Part shown: one piece after another, positions 1 to 10,935 of the stretch
How positions within the stretch are numbered: the stretch's first letter is position 1
Layout: each line of letters begins with the position of its first letter
Origin: Branchipolynoe longqiensis
Taxonomy: Eukaryota; Annelida; Polychaeta; Phyllodocida; Polynoidae
Direction: 5' to 3'
NCBI GenBank assembly: GCA_030323885.1
Contig: CM059193.1
Coordinates: forward strand, 74,685,543-74,749,542
DNA: 64,000 nucleotides
Made by a program: the position numbers and the translations under genes
The notes under the pieces: generated by a model
Database searches by the model: none
Seen by the model: only the letters and a program-made list of their open reading frames with translations
What the model was told of the DNA's origin: nothing

Positions 1-418
1 TTGTGATTTCTGATTAATTGACTCGCTAATTTCCCCCCCAACCACCCACCCCAATGGGCCCCGCTTCCCCTGCCACCACCGTTAACCATCATGAACAAAC
101 CAGCAACACACCAAACATCCTACACGACTATCAACCTGTTTAAACACATTGAACATTATATAAGACAAACAAAATGCATTGTCAACTATAAACTTACCTT
201 GTTTTATAAGAGAAAACTGTAACCCACAATGATTGTTTGAGTTGCCCCAAGTATACACTTTCTACTCGGTGCTGCTCCCCATTTTTGTATGAACTACAGT
301 GACTGGTGCTGTACATTATACAGCAGGAGACACTCCCTTAATTCTACAGGATCGGTGATGTAACTAATACAGCACTGATCAAACTTAGATTATTTAGACT
401 GTCAACTACAATAGTAAG
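1..418. other. Unassigned single-copy-looking DNA
   Basis: No open frame, satellite or recognisable dispersed element is visible here. It lies just upstream of an A-rich tailed repeat end at 419-520 and could include the body of that retroposed sequence or a 3' untranslated region, but nothing within it shows this. Confidence 0.4.
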
Positions 419-520
419 ATGGCCAGAAGACCAGCGCTCCGGCACTGACAAATGTCATATTCAGATGAATAAATACTTTACCAAAAAAAAAGAAAAAAAG
501 AAAAAAAGAAAGAAAAAAAG
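419..520 (+). repeat. Repeat N 3' tail with AATAAA and A-rich run
   Basis: A short block, ATGGCCAGAAGACCAGCGCT, then CGGCACTGACAAAT, then GATGAATAAATACTTTACC and a long A/AAAG run. The same order recurs at 16622-16700 (+), about 34200-34290 (+) and 4440-4545 (-). A shared hairpin-like segment, a polyadenylation signal and a templated A-rich run suggest the 3' end of a retroposed transcript family. Different DNA lies upstream of each copy, so only the tail is shared. It could instead be a conserved 3'UTR cassette. Confidence 0.6.
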
Positions 521-784
521 GGAACTAAAATAAGGAAATAGAAGTATTCTAGCAATCAGCAATAACACCTATGTGATGTATAAAGCATTATGTGAGTATA
601 AAGATGCGGAAGGGATTATTCTATCATATTGCTATATTATATTATTATTACATTATGTTATTAGCCAATGGGCACTCTTCATGTATTTGCTCCTTAATCA
701 TATGGGGACTGGTGGCGCCACCACCGGCCCTGACCTTAACTTCCGGCATTACCAGTGTCACTTGCGACTGGAACATATATATCG

Positions 785-970
785 TAAAACCTCTCTAAAT
801 CGACCGACGATGGGACCGCCTTTAAATGGTCCATTCAGGAAGGTGGTCGGTTTAGGGAGTTTTTCATTTTGTTACAATGGTATTGTATGTGCGATTGTTT
901 GGTATCCAAATAAATCGATCGATATAGGGGAGTAGTCCATTTATGGAGATGGTAGGTGAGAGAGGTTTTA
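785..970. mobile_element. MITE K, 186 bp, TA-flanked
   Basis: The ends are inverted: TAAAACCTCTCTAAATCGAC at the left and GAGAGAGGTTTTA at the right, with further weaker symmetry inwards (TAAATGGTCC against GTCCATTTA). Both ends carry TA, which fits a Tc1/mariner (pogo/Tigger-like) non-autonomous element with a TA target duplication. It has no coding capacity. The superfamily call is inference from the TA ends and small size. Confidence 0.6.
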
Positions 971-1377
971 CTTTATATATAATATATATATAGGTGTACC
1001 CTGTTTAGTGCTACAAGAACAGATATATAAGTATATACATATGTCTATATATATACATAGAAATATATATATATCTGTATGCATAGATATACTTAAATAT
1101 ATAATGAGGTATCATCGGTGTTTGCGGAGAGGCAGTTGCTGTTGGAATGGTGGGGGCGTTCTGTGTAACTTGAACACAAAATGTGGGACTGGGCCGCAGG
1201 TGGCTCCAGTTCCGGTTAGTGAGTGCTTACGGAACTATCCAGGCAGTACTCTTCCAGTTGTAATAACATTTGCATATTAGAATATCCAAATTACACATAT
1301 ATATTCACAGATCCCCTCGTCTCTCTACCATAGCAAGAAGTCTCTGCTCATCTCCGCTCCTGTATTCTCATTTCTTC
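971..1377. other. AT-microsatellite then unassigned DNA
   Basis: Bases 975-1110 are a degenerate TATA/ATAC simple repeat. The remainder up to 1377 has no recognisable element. A 90-codon open frame across it resembles nothing I know. Confidence 0.4.
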
Positions 1378-1452
1378 ATTTGACATCCAATAGGCGATGA
1401 TAAAAATAAATGTGTTCTACAGGCGTCGTTAAATAAAGCAAACTTTCCTTCA
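1378..1452 (+). repeat. SINE B, 3' tail only
   Basis: Matches the last 75 bp of the SINE B copies at 47870-48050 and 54520-54812: TTGACATCCAATAGGCGATG, a spacer with AAATGTGTTCTA, then AGGCGTCGTTAAATAAA. The 5' part with the tRNA-like head is missing, as expected of a 5'-truncated retrotransposed copy. Confidence 0.75.
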
Positions 1453-1480
1453 CTGCTCCGGTCTGCCCCTTTTTTCTCCT

Positions 1481-2815
1481 CTCTGCTCCTCTTTTCTGCT
1501 TTCTGTTCTCTCTGCTCTTCTCTGCTCCTCTCTGCTCTTCTCTGCTCCTCTCTGCTCTTCTCTAGTACTACTCTCTGCTCATCTCTAGTACTACTCTCTG
1601 TTTCTCTCTAGTACTACTCTCTGCTCCGCTGTGCTCCTCTCTAATCCGATTTGCTCCTCGCTACTCCTCTGTGCTGTTCTCTCCTCCACCCTGCTCTTGT
1701 TTCCTTCCTGTTCTCTTCTCTCTGCTCCTCTCTACTACTAACTGCTCATCTATACTCCTGGCTGCTCCTCTCTGCTCCTCTCTACTCCTCTCTGCTTCTC
1801 TATGTTCTTCTATATTCCTCTGTGTTCCTATATGTTCCTCTCTGCTCCTCTCTGCTCCTCTCTGCTCCTCTTTGCTCCTCTCTGCTCCTCTCTGCTCCTC
1901 TCTGCTCCTCTCTGCTCCTCGCTGCTTTCTGGTATCTTCTATTTGCTCCTCGCTGTTCCTCTCTGCTCCTCGGTGCTCCTCTCTGCTCCTCGCTGTTCCT
2001 CTCTGCTCCTCGGTGCTCCTCTCTGCTCCTCTTTGTTCCTCTCTGCTCCTCTCTACTCCTCTCTACTCCTCTATGCTCCTCCTTACTACTCTCTGCTCCT
2101 CTCTAATTCGATTTGCTCTTCAATACTCCTCTATGATGCTCTCTGCTCCTCTCTGCTCCTCTCTGCTCCTCTCTGCTCCTATTTGATGCTCTCTGTTCCT
2201 CTCTGCTCCTCTCTGCTCCTCTCTGCTCCTCTCTGATGCTCTCTGCTCCTCTCTGATGCTCTCTGCTCCTCTCTGCTCCTCTCTGATGCTCTCTGATGCT
2301 CTCTGATGCTCTCTGTTCCTCTCTGTTCCTCTCTGATCATCTCTGCTCATCTCTGCTCCTCGCTGATGCTCTCTGTTCCTCTCTGCTCCTCTCTGCTCCT
2401 CTCTGATGCTTTCTGTTCCTCTCTGCTCCTCTCTGCTCCTCTCTGATGCTCTTTGTTCCTCTCTGCTCCTACCTGTTCCTCTCTGCTCCTCTCTGGTCCG
2501 CTGTACTTTCCTCCTCTCTACTCTTCTCTGCTCCTCTCTGCTCCTCTCTGCTCATCTCTGCCTCTCTGCTCCTCTCTGCTCCTCTCTGCTCCTCTCTGCT
2601 CCTCTCTGCTCCTCTCTGCTCCTCTCTGCTCCTCTCTGCTCCTCTCTGCTCCTCTCTGCTCCTCTCTGCTCCTCTCTGCTCCTCTCTGCTCCTCTCTGCT
2701 CCTCTCTGCTCCTCTCTGCTCCTCTCTGCCTCTCTGCTCCTCTCTGTTCCTCTCTGCTCCTCTCTGCTCCTCTCTGCTCCGCTCCAGTTTGCTCCTCTCT
2801 ACTACGCTCTCCTCC
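1481..2815. repeat. 10-bp pyrimidine-rich minisatellite (CTCTGCTCCT)n
   Basis: About 1.3 kb of a 10-bp unit, degenerate at the left and nearly perfect at 2571-2730. A variant unit, CTCTGATGCT, is interspersed at 2180-2460, giving a loose higher-order pattern. Two copies of the same phase slip, CTCTGCCTCTCTGCT, bracket the perfect core. The top strand is almost purely pyrimidine apart from the G of each unit. The many open frames (LLLSAPLCSS on the plus strand, REEQRGAERS on the minus strand) are translations of the 10-bp unit, not genes. Confidence 0.95.
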
Positions 2816-2955
2816 AACTGTCAACCACCCACTGCTAACCCACTCAATCACTAATAATCCATCAATACCTGCTTCCTTCCCTTTAGGAACTTAAATCATA
2901 ACTACCCATGCACCTGCCTCAACTCTGTTACCATCCACATTATCTTCCTTGTATT

Positions 2956-3395
2956 GCCGGCCGCGGTGGCCTAATCGGTAGAACGCGTGCGGAAGGTCGG
3001 GAATCCGCTTCCCAGTCGAGTCAATCCAATGACTTTGAAATTGATAGTTGTCGCTTCCAAGTCTGGTGCACTGCGTTAATAGGATAGGTCAAATACTGGT
3101 TGCCTTAGTGTCAGGATAATGTGGAATATTGGATCATGGTACCGGCAGCCAGATTTCACAGTGGGGCAGCACCATAAAGTCGCCATGAGTGTGCACTGTT
3201 GCAAGTCGGTAGCTGTTCTGATATGACTTTAGATGTTGCCAAGACATAAAACTCCAACAACCAATTGGATTACCACCAGTATATAGTCGGGCAACACTAT
3301 TAAGTTGCCATGAGTGCGCACTGTCACAAGTTGGTATTCATCCTGATATGACCCTAGATGTTGCCAGGACGTAAGACTCCAACAATCAACCAACT
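2956..3395 (+). repeat. SINE A, full length, with duplicated tail
   Basis: Prototype of the dominant family. A tRNA-like head has an A-box region (GGTGGCCTAATCGGTAGAAC) and a B-box region (GGGAATCCGCTTCCCAGTCG). The body follows (TGGTTGCCTTAGTGTCAGGA, then GGGGCAGCACCATAAAGTCG), then the conserved 3' end (GATGTTGCCAAGACATAAAA) with a CCAACAACCAA run. A second copy of only the last 110 bp follows at 3280-3395. No coding capacity. The consensus elsewhere is about 330 bp. Polymerase III transcription and LINE-driven retrotransposition are inferred from the tRNA-derived structure. Confidence 0.85.
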
Positions 3396-3417
3396 TTATT
3401 GATCATTGGTTCCTAAA

Positions 3418-3456
3418 GAAGAATCGTGGATTCGATCCCTGGCCGAATCAAAACAA
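3418..3456 (+). repeat. SINE A B-box fragment
   Basis: GTGGATTCGATCCCTGGCCG followed by AATCAAAACAACG matches the B box and adjacent GTCGAGTCAAACCAATGAC of SINE A, with neither the A box nor the body present. It directly precedes the foldback element at 3482. Confidence 0.55.
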
Positions 3457-3481
3457 CGTTTTTTTCCACATTGTTCCTTCT

Positions 3482-4273
3482 GGGGCCAAATGTATGAACA
3501 ACTTTTTATCGGCTCCGGTGTTAAGGACGTGCGGTGGGTTAGCTAACATCGGTGTTCGAATATGTGTCACAGGAAATGTATGTGACCAAAGCGCGGCGGA
3601 GTTAGCTAACCAATGCGTTATTTATAGATTTGGGGAAACCCTCTGGGCCTGTACCCGTCGCAGCGGCGGCGGCGATTTGTTTAGTTTACATTTGTTGATT
3701 CGACAATATGAATAACGCCGCCAATGTGCCAGCGGCGTTAATAGCTGTTCGAATTTAGGGTTAAATTGATCAAATTTCACTTATTGCGTATGTAATTCTG
3801 TTAAATATGATAGCATTGAATAGATTTGGGCCTGAAATATTGCCGCCGGTGTTCTGCCAGTATGGATATCGATGTCCCGGCGGCGGCGGCGATGTTTAGT
3901 TGACGTTGGACAGTATGGATATCGACGTCGCTGTGGCGGCGGCGATGTTACATTCATCGATTCGACACTATTTATATCGCCGCTAATGTGGCGGCAGCGT
4001 TAATAACGGTTCGGATTTAGGGTTAAATTGATAAAATTCCACTTATTGCGTATGTAATTCTGTTAAATATGCTCGCTTTGAACAGATTTGGGCCGAATCG
4101 GCACCTAACCCCGACGTTAAACCACCTAAGGCTTGGTGTTATGGTGGGCGACATTAACTCTCACAATGTTTGCGTAAACCGGGCACATACATTGACACTT
4201 TCGGCCGCTAACCCGGGAAATCCGCATGACGAGTGGGTTACGACCGCTAACCCTGACTCATACATATGGCCCC
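3482..4273. mobile_element. Foldback element E1, 792 bp
   Basis: The termini are inverted: GGGGCCAAATGTATGAAC at the left and ACTCATACATATGGCCCC at the right. The interior holds two direct copies (about 3668-3840 and 3930-4095) of a 165-bp module with GATTTGTTTAGTTTACATT, the phrase GAATTTAGGGTTAAATTGAT and CACTTATTGCGTATGTAATT, separated by CGG/GGC-rich DNA. The module recurs inverted in E3 (53414-54126), and single copies lie in E2 (47042-47543) and in the palindromic element at 43090-43643. No transposase frame is present. A non-autonomous DNA transposon is the best description, superfamily unresolved. Confidence 0.7.
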
Positions 4274-4429
4274 AGGTTTCAGTGCCTGGTATTCAAAATT
4301 AGAGAACAAGCATCCATTGGTTCGGTGTCGGAATAGCGTGTCTCAGTGGCCATTGCGTTAGAATTCCTGGCGGCACTGTACCCTACTAAAGAAACACTAT
4401 GAAACCACCACGAATGCGCATTGCCACGA

Positions 4430-4560
4430 TCGCTTCGTGTACCCGACCACACCATGCATTTTTTTGTTGGTAAACATTTTATTCATCTGAATACATATTT
4501 TGTCAGCATCGGGTTTTTGATTGATTGGTGGTTTCTTTACGCCGTGTCGGCAGCATAGGC
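4430..4560 (-). repeat. Repeat N 3' tail (minus strand)
   Basis: On the minus strand this reads CCCGATGCTGACAAAATATG, then CAGATGAATAAAATGTTTAC and an A-rich run, the same order as the tail at 419-520. Only the last 80-100 bp is shared. A 113-codon minus-strand open frame through it is not conserved in the other copies and is not called. Confidence 0.55.
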
Positions 4561-5343
4561 CATATTCATGGCGTCGGGGCACTGGTCTTCCAGCCGTTGG
4601 AGTGATCGCATTTGATCTGTACATAGTGGAAGTGGAATGTGTTGCATTGTGTGCAGCACAACCCATTCTGAACATAAAGAAAGTGGGGGAGCAGCCTATG
4701 CTGCATAGTGTACAGGATAGGTACTCAACATAGTGCAAGGTATATGCATCAAGATGGAGTGTGCAGTAATGTACATTAGTGGCTAAGTCATATGCTGTGT
4801 TTGTATATCATTTAGACGGTTAGTCTTTAAATAGTGCCATGTTGTGCATGTATAGTGGTTTATATATTGTGTGCATTGCTGGTTGAAGATGTAGTTATTC
4901 AGTGGTGGCAATGGGTCTCAAGTAGAGGTAGTGGGTCTCGAGTCATTGAGTTATAATAGTTGTTTGTCAAAGGTTGCATGATCCCAGATGTTGCTAGGAT
5001 GCAAAACCCCAACCCAACTGATTGAGAAGGAGCACCGGTGATAATGCAGAGTCAGTAATGTGATTCTGTGTCTGGTGTTAGGAGGTGTTGGCACAAGGGG
5101 CTGAGGCCAGACTACCAGACTGTTAATTTATTCAGCCTTCTATATAAAGGAATAATGTCACTTACTGATAAGCACACATAAATAAACATACATAAGAAAA
5201 ACAAAGCCTCATCCTCCGGGGGCTATTTCCATGGTAAATTTGTTTGTGTAGGGCATTAACCCCTCCCCCTTCCTCCCCCTCGACCCCTCACCCTTCACCC
5301 TCCCCCCCTCCCTCCCCTTACCCATCCTTCCTCCCCATCACGC
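4561..5343. other. Unassigned DNA with a SINE A tail fragment and C-rich tract
   Basis: Mostly featureless. Bases 4978-5025 (CCCAGATGTTGCTAGGATGC, then AAAACCCCAAC) are a 3'-end fragment of SINE A. Bases 5262-5340 are C-rich (CCCCTCCCCCTTCCTCCCC), an i-motif/G-quadruplex-prone strand. No gene is evident. Confidence 0.5.
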
Positions 5344-5990
5344 GACAAGTATCAATTTTTAAGTCATTGGTTTGACTCAACCAGGTGTAAACGTGCCGGC
5401 TGGTGGTGTGGGTGGTGTGAATAGGTCAAGTGAAAACACTACAGGTAATAAAGGAAAACAGGGTAAGAAGGAAAAGTAAGAGAGTGAGACTCTCTGGTTT
5501 ATTGCTTATATAGGTTCTCAAGATTCAAGATGGCCGTTGTCACATGATCCTATTCATCAATCACAGTACAATGCAGTGGTCACATGACTCACTCCTCCAA
5601 TCAGAGTACAATGCAGTGGTCAATGATCATAACAATACCATGTGGGGGGGGGAGGGGGCATGTGAGGTGACTCTTCCAAAGACTGTTCTTAGTCAAACTC
5701 GGAAGTGACACTCCCTCTCAAAGACTATTCAATATACAAGTTCCATACCTAATGAATAATAGTTTACCAAGTTCACACATCCTCTATATGTCTTTGGGTT
5801 TTTATAATTTAACCTTTCATTATATAGACAGTTTGTAATTTATTATAGTAACTTCACCTCGGTTCACATGTATTATATCGGACAATTTTACACAGGGTTC
5901 CAGCCCATGATCCAATTGGGTTCGGATCCCCCGATCTCCCAAAAGAGGAGATGGATGCTCAATTCATTTGGCCATCCCGTCTGGTCGTCG
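5344..5990 (-). repeat. SINE A (minus), head split by an LTR-like insertion
   Basis: Bases 5344-5385 carry ATTTTTAAGTCATTGGTTTG then ACTCAACCAGG, and 5893-5990 continue with CAGGGTTCCAGCCC and the type-II head (TCGGATCCCCCGATCTCCCA, ending GGCCATCCCGTCTGGTCG). Removing 5386-5892 restores a continuous SINE A head, so this copy predates the insertion. The body and 3' tail are absent. Confidence 0.8.
5386..5892 (-). mobile_element. Solo-LTR-like element T1, 507 bp
   Basis: Begins TGTAAACGTG and ends ATTTTACA, so it has TG...CA ends with the inverted hexamer TGTAAA/TTTACA. It is flanked by the 4-bp direct repeat CAGG (5382-5385 and 5893-5896) inside a SINE A head. The interior contains CTCTCTGGTTTATTGCTTAT, which parallels CTCTGGTTTATTATTTAT in the related element at 36000-36493. 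TG...CA ends plus a short target duplication fit a solo LTR. A non-coding TIR transposon with very short termini is the alternative. Orientation is uncertain. Confidence 0.6.
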
Positions 5991-6369
5991 GGAAATGGAT
6001 AACTAATAAGTGGTAATAATAGATGGTGAGAAGTATCGGTAAAAAAAGGCAAAGTTGCGTAATCGGATACATTTGAGATTCAGCCATTCCTGTTTAAATA
6101 AATATACTTGGTGAAGTAACTTTTATTCTAAATGATTACATTTGTGGATGTGTATTTGAGCTATACAAAAAAAAGTGCAAAATTAATGCTGACGTGCACT
6201 TCAAAAGTCGGCAAAATTTGGAAGCGTTACCGTTGTAGGTTTCCATACTTTCCAGATGTGATCTGTATTATAAAATATATGTTTGTGATTGAGTTACAAG
6301 TAGGGTCTTCGTTCTGTACTTCCTTTAGAAAACCCTGGTCATATCTACCCATTAGTGAACATAGTTGAA
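5991..6369. other. Unassigned AT-rich DNA
   Basis: No recognisable repeat. A 78-codon plus-strand frame at 6132-6368 has no motif I recognise and is not supported by codon structure or neighbours. Confidence 0.4.
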
Positions 6370-6830
6370 CGTAGTTGAACATAGGATAGATTAACGTGGG
6401 TCAAATGTGGTGTAAGTATGTTAAACTACATTGAAAAACGTTATGGTATGGCAGGTTTTGGTACTGATAAATACATTACGGCATGGATGCCGGTACGTTC
6501 AACTATGTTCAACTATGTTCAACTATGTTCAACTACGTTCAACGACTTCAACTATGTTCAACTACGTTCAACTACGTTCAACTACGTTCAACTACGTTCA
6601 ACTACGTTCAACTACGTTCAACTACGTTCAACTACGTTCAACTACGTTCAACTACGTTCAACTACGTTCAACTACGTTCAACTACGTTCAACTACGTTCA
6701 ACTACGTTCAACTACGTTCAACTACGTTCAACTACGTTCAACTACGTTCAACTATGCTAGCCTCCACTACGTTCAACCATGTTCACTAACGTGTATGTGA
6801 CCGGTCCTTTATCAACGTTATGGACGTATC
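6370..6830. repeat. 10-bp satellite (ACGTTCAACT)n within an ACGT-rich element remnant
   Basis: Bases 6495-6760 hold about 26 copies of ACGTTCAACT (early units ATGTTCAACT), with one break at 6541-6550. The flanks, AGTTGAACGTAGTTGAACAT at about 6363 and CACTAACGTGTATGTGAC at about 6784, match the wording of the ACGT-rich palindromic elements at 11690, 19790 and 32357, where CTACGTTCAACTACGTT occurs once. The array therefore looks like expansion of a motif already present in that element. The FNYVQLRST reading frames come from the 10-bp period. Confidence 0.9.
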
Positions 6831-7141
6831 GGATATGACTACATAGCTTAAGACAGTGAATACGTTTATTTTGTGACTGACTTTAGATAAGGTTGTGATT
6901 CTGCCTTTCTTTTATTCTTAATGTTGTGGAAGTCCTGGTCAACATACTGGGACAGAGAATGTCTTATCTGATATGATATGGCAGACCTTCTGACTTGTTC
7001 GAGAATACACCGTGAGAGGCGCCGCCAGAGCCAGTGTTACAGATGTTCATGGGAGTTGACCCTCTCATATATATCTATGTTCTTTGGCATCGGTGAGCTA
7101 ACTGGCTGGAACTGAATGGGGAAGTGTGATATAATGCATTA

Positions 7142-9035
7142 ACCACCACCACTGCCGTCACCAGACACCACCACCACCAGCACAGACCACCACCACCACC
7201 ACCACCAGCACAGACCACCACCACCACCAGCACAGACCACCACCACCACCACCAGCACAAACCACCACCATTACCACCACCACCACCACACACCACATCC
7301 ACCACCCCACACCACACACCACCACCACACACCACCACCACACACCACCACCACCACCACCACCACACACCACCACCGCACACCACCACCACCACACACC
7401 ACCACACACAACCACCACCACCACACACCACCACACACAACAACGACCACCACACACCACCACACAAAACCACCACCACCACACACCACCACCCACCACC
7501 AAAAACTCCCCACCACACACCACCACCAAAAACTCCCCACCACACACCACCACACCACCACATACCACCACACACCACCACCACCACCACACACCACCAC
7601 CATCACCACCACACACCAACCACACACATACACCACCACACCACACCACCCACAACCACCACCATACACCACACACCACCACCACACCACCACCACCACC
7701 ACACACCACCACACACCACCACCACACACCACCACCACACCACCACCACCACCACCACCACACCACCACCATCACCACCACACACCCACCACCACCACCA
7801 CCACACCACCCACCACACACCACCACCACCACACACCACCACCACAACCACACACCACCACCACACCACCACCACCACCACAACCACCCACCACACCACC
7901 CACCACCACACACCACCACACACAACCACCACACCACCACCACACACCACCACCACACCACCACCACCACCACCACCACACACCACCACCACCACCACAC
8001 ACCACCACCACACACCACCACACACCACCGCAAGCACAAACCACTACCATTACCACCACCACCACACACCACCACCACGCACCACCACCACACACCACCA
8101 CCTCCACCACACACCACCAACACACATCCCCGCCACACACCACCACCACCAACACAAACCACCACCATTACCACCACCACCACACACCACCACCACACAC
8201 CACCACCATACACCCCCATCCCCACCACACACCACCACCACCAGCACAAACCACCACCATTACCACCACCACCACACAACACCACCGGTTACCACCACCA
8301 CCACACACCACCACCACCACCACACCACCACACACCACCACCATACACCACCACCACACACCACCGTCACCACCACACACCACCACCATCACCACCACAA
8401 ACTACTACCACCACCACACACCACACACTATGATCACCACCACACACGATGACCACAAACAACCACATACCAACACTGTCACCACCACACACCACCACAC
8501 ACCACCACACTCCACCACACTCCACCACACACCACCCCACTCAATCACACACCACCACACACCACCACACACCACCACACACCATCACACCACCAACATC
8601 ACCACCACACACCAACACACACATACACCACACATCAGAGTGGTGTGCGTGAGAAGGTGTGCGTTCCACTGTTGTCATAACGTTATACATTCACCACACA
8701 CCACCACCACCACACACCACCACATACCACCACCACACACCACCACCACACCACCACCATCACCACCACACACCAGCACCATCACCACCACAGATGACCA
8801 CCAGCACCACACACCACCCCCACACACTATGACCGCCACCACACACGATGACCACAACCACCACACACCACTCACCACCACAACCACCTACCACCACCGT
8901 CACCACCACACACCACCACACACAACCACACACCACCAAACACCACCACACACCACCACACATCACCACACACCACAACACACCACCACACACCACCACC
9001 ATCACCACCACCCACTACCACCCACACACACCACA
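7142..9035. repeat. CAC/ACACC-rich satellite, about 1.9 kb
   Basis: Almost continuous CACCACCACCACACACCACC-type DNA with sporadic CAGCACAAACCACCACCATT motifs (7250, 8035, 8152, 8245). It is interrupted at 8636-8695 by unique DNA repeated at 9038-9095. The G-rich minus strand makes long WWWVVVCGGG-type frames and the plus strand H/T/P-rich frames; none is a gene. Strong strand asymmetry of C and G. Confidence 0.95.
8636..8695. repeat. 55-bp unit flanking the CAC satellite, copy 1
   Basis: AGTGGTGTGCGTGAGAAGGT then GTGCGTTCCACTGTTGTC. Copy 2 is at about 9040-9093 with only a few differences. The pair shows that the satellite block between them (about 0.4 kb) was duplicated as a unit. Confidence 0.8.
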
Positions 9036-9037
9036 CA

Positions 9038-9095
9038 TCACAGTGGTGTGCGTGAGAAGGTGTGTGTTCCACTGTTGTCCTAACACTATAAGTGT
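9038..9095. repeat. 55-bp unit flanking the CAC satellite, copy 2
   Basis: AGTGGTGTGCGTGAGAAGGT then GTGTGTTCCACTGTTGTC, ending CTAACACTATA. Direct repeat of 8636-8695, marking the right edge of the satellite. Confidence 0.8.
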
Positions 9096-9357
9096 ATTTA
9101 TTGAAGTCTACCTTGCCTTTATGTTCTCAGTTACTGACCTCATTTCTGATGCTTTCTTCTCTCGCCATCTGCTGTTCCATAGAGAAGTATATACAACGCA
9201 CCAAATGTTGTGATATCCAGAGCATATATGGTGACATCCAATGGAATCATGACCACTTGCACTGGCTAATGAATCTGATATCCAAAACCTTAAATAGTGT
9301 TTTATATACGAATAACCATACCTCTCTATATATATGCAGACTTCCGGCGCAACACCA

Positions 9358-9462
9358 CTTAAATTCCAATCCAAAAAGGTTGTTTCAATAAAAAAAAAGG
9401 ATCTTTCCGTGAAAATGATTTTTAATTCTCACTGATTCCATTTTTCATACTGTAATCTGATG
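9358..9462 (+). mobile_element. MITE G, partial left half
   Basis: AATTCCAATCCAAAAAGGTT, then GTGAAAATGATTTTTAATTC and CCATTTTTCAT follow the order of the left half of the MITE G copies at 29940 and 58461. The terminal GAAGAGTTCAGGCG and the right half are missing. Confidence 0.55.
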
Positions 9463-9668
9463 TCTCATACTGTAATCTAATGTCGTTTTGGTAATCTACA
9501 TTACATATGATGTCCATCAGAATCTTCTTAACTAGTTGCTGTCTACAACGACTTCTGTACATTCAGCCAACCACTGCCATTTGAGGATAGTTTGTTAGTG
9601 TACAAACTGTATTTGTTTTAGTGGATTGTCCCTCCGATATCAAGACAATGTTGGTTTAGATCCAGAGC

Positions 9669-9889
9669 TAAGGCCCTGTCACACTTTACCGGATTGAACG
9701 TACGGACAGAGCGGACACAAATATTCTAGTCCGGTGTAATTTGGATGTGAAATGTATCAAAACTTGGAACGGACCACGCCGGATATCAATGGATTTGCAA
9801 CAGACAGATACTGGACTTTGACAAATATCGACGGACTGTATTCGGATTCTATTTGTTTCCTCAATCCGGCGATGTGTGACAGGGGCTTA
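9669..9889. mobile_element. MITE, 221 bp, TAA-flanked, TGTCACAC termini
   Basis: Left end TAAGGCCCTGTCACAC, right end GTGTGACAGGGGCTTA: a 14-bp near-perfect inverted pair with TAA duplicated at the flanks. The interior is rich in TCCGG/CCGGA. The 3-bp duplication and GC-rich termini fit a PIF/Harbinger-type MITE. The same terminal word TGTCACAC occurs on the element at 32357-33025. Confidence 0.7.
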
Positions 9890-9903
9890 AAGGAGCAGTG
9901 TAC

Positions 9904-10490
9904 AATAGACTACATCACGGTTCCAGCGGCGCGGTGCATTGTGGGATGGGTCAGAGCAAAACAACCCCCCCCCCCCCAAAAGCACATGGCACATACTAAT
10001 ACATTGGATGCGGCTATGAAATGTGCTAGTTTCAGCTCATCTAAGCTCTTGTTTAAAACATAGAATACAAACTAAACAAATAAATATGATAAATTAAGAT
10101 ATTAATCTTTTTTACATCAATATAATCAGCACATCTTATGCCATGTGCATTTAGATTTAGAAAGATCTAGGCACTCAGACTAGTGTTAGAGCCATAGCCA
10201 GAGTACTCAATGCATTGTCAATGGCAGTGAGTAATCTCCATACAGAAAAAGTAAAATATTGATAAAACCACACCACCTAGGCACAAACCGCTTGGAACAC
10301 ATATAGAAAACATGTTTAACAAAAAGATTATATTAAATTGATAAGGTTAGGGTTTTGGATTTCTATTAATTTTGAATAAACCTGACATTTTTCAATGTGC
10401 GTATAGGCAAACTCAATTGCCGTACGGCTTTGCTTTGCTCCCAAGGCCGTTTTCAACGCATGCGCAGTCGGAACCGTGATGTAGTCTATT
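9904..10490. mobile_element. TIR element F1, 587 bp
   Basis: Left AATAGACTACATCACGGTTC and right GAACCGTGATGTAGTCTATT are a perfect 20-bp inverted pair. The interior includes AAAACCACACCACCTAGGCA and ATTAAATTGATAAGGTTAG, shared in inverted form with 11126-11422. A partial copy lies at 60669-60830. No transposase frame. Confidence 0.75.
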
Positions 10491-10524
10491 CTCATACGTA
10501 TCTGTCATGAGCGATCTTAAGATT

Positions 10525-10857
10525 TTGGTTCATTGGTTGTGGGAGTATTACATTCTGAAAACATCTAATGCAATATCAGGACTGGTACCGACTTGTGACA
10601 GTAGACACTCATAGCGACTTTATAATGCTGCCCCATTGGGAAATCAGGCTGCTGGTACCATAAACTGATATCCCACTCAGTTACATTATCCTGACACTAA
10701 GCTAGCCAATCCTTGTCCTATTCTGTTAATGCTGAGCGCCAGGCTAGGAAGTGACAAGTACACATTTTGTAAGTCATTGGTTTGACTCGGCTGGGAATCG
10801 AAATCCTGACCTTCCTCAAAGGAGGCCTGTGCTCTACCAATTCAGCGTCGGTACTCT
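10525..10857 (-). repeat. SINE A (minus), full length
   Basis: Reads tail to head on the plus strand: AACATCTAATGCAATATCAG, GACTTTATAATGCTGCCCCA, ATCCCACTCAGTTACATTAT, AAGTCATTGGTTTGACTCGG, then the B box (GGGAATCGAAATCC) and the A box (CTCTACCAATTCAGCG) at 10790-10850. Head of the shorter type I. Confidence 0.85.
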
Positions 10858-10884
10858 AGATTTCGAATATATTATACAGATATA

Positions 10885-10935
10885 TGCACATATATATATA
10901 TATATATTCATATATATATATATGTATCTATATAT
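10885..10935. repeat. (TA)n microsatellite
   Basis: Interrupted ATATATATATATATTCATAT tract immediately 5' of unassigned DNA. Possible replication-slippage tract of no evident function. Confidence 0.8.

Noticed and set aside
1651..2894. Leucine/serine- and arginine/glutamate-rich frames over the 10-bp satellite
   Set aside because: A 10-bp unit cycles all three frames, so all six are open. Not evidence of a repetitive protein.
4397..4738. 113-codon minus-strand frame with several cysteines
   Set aside because: Overlaps a repeat N tail. The cysteine spacing fits no zinc finger or toxin-like pattern and no second copy conserves the frame.
6418..6800. FNYVQLRST repeat protein resembling a 10-residue repeat
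   Set aside because: Arises from (ACGTTCAACT)n translated every 30 bp, in all three plus frames.
7158..8285. Long minus-strand frames (up to 375 codons) of W/V/C/G
   Set aside because: They are translations of a CAC/ACC satellite in several overlapping frames. No initiation context, no domain, and the same pattern occurs in all frames.
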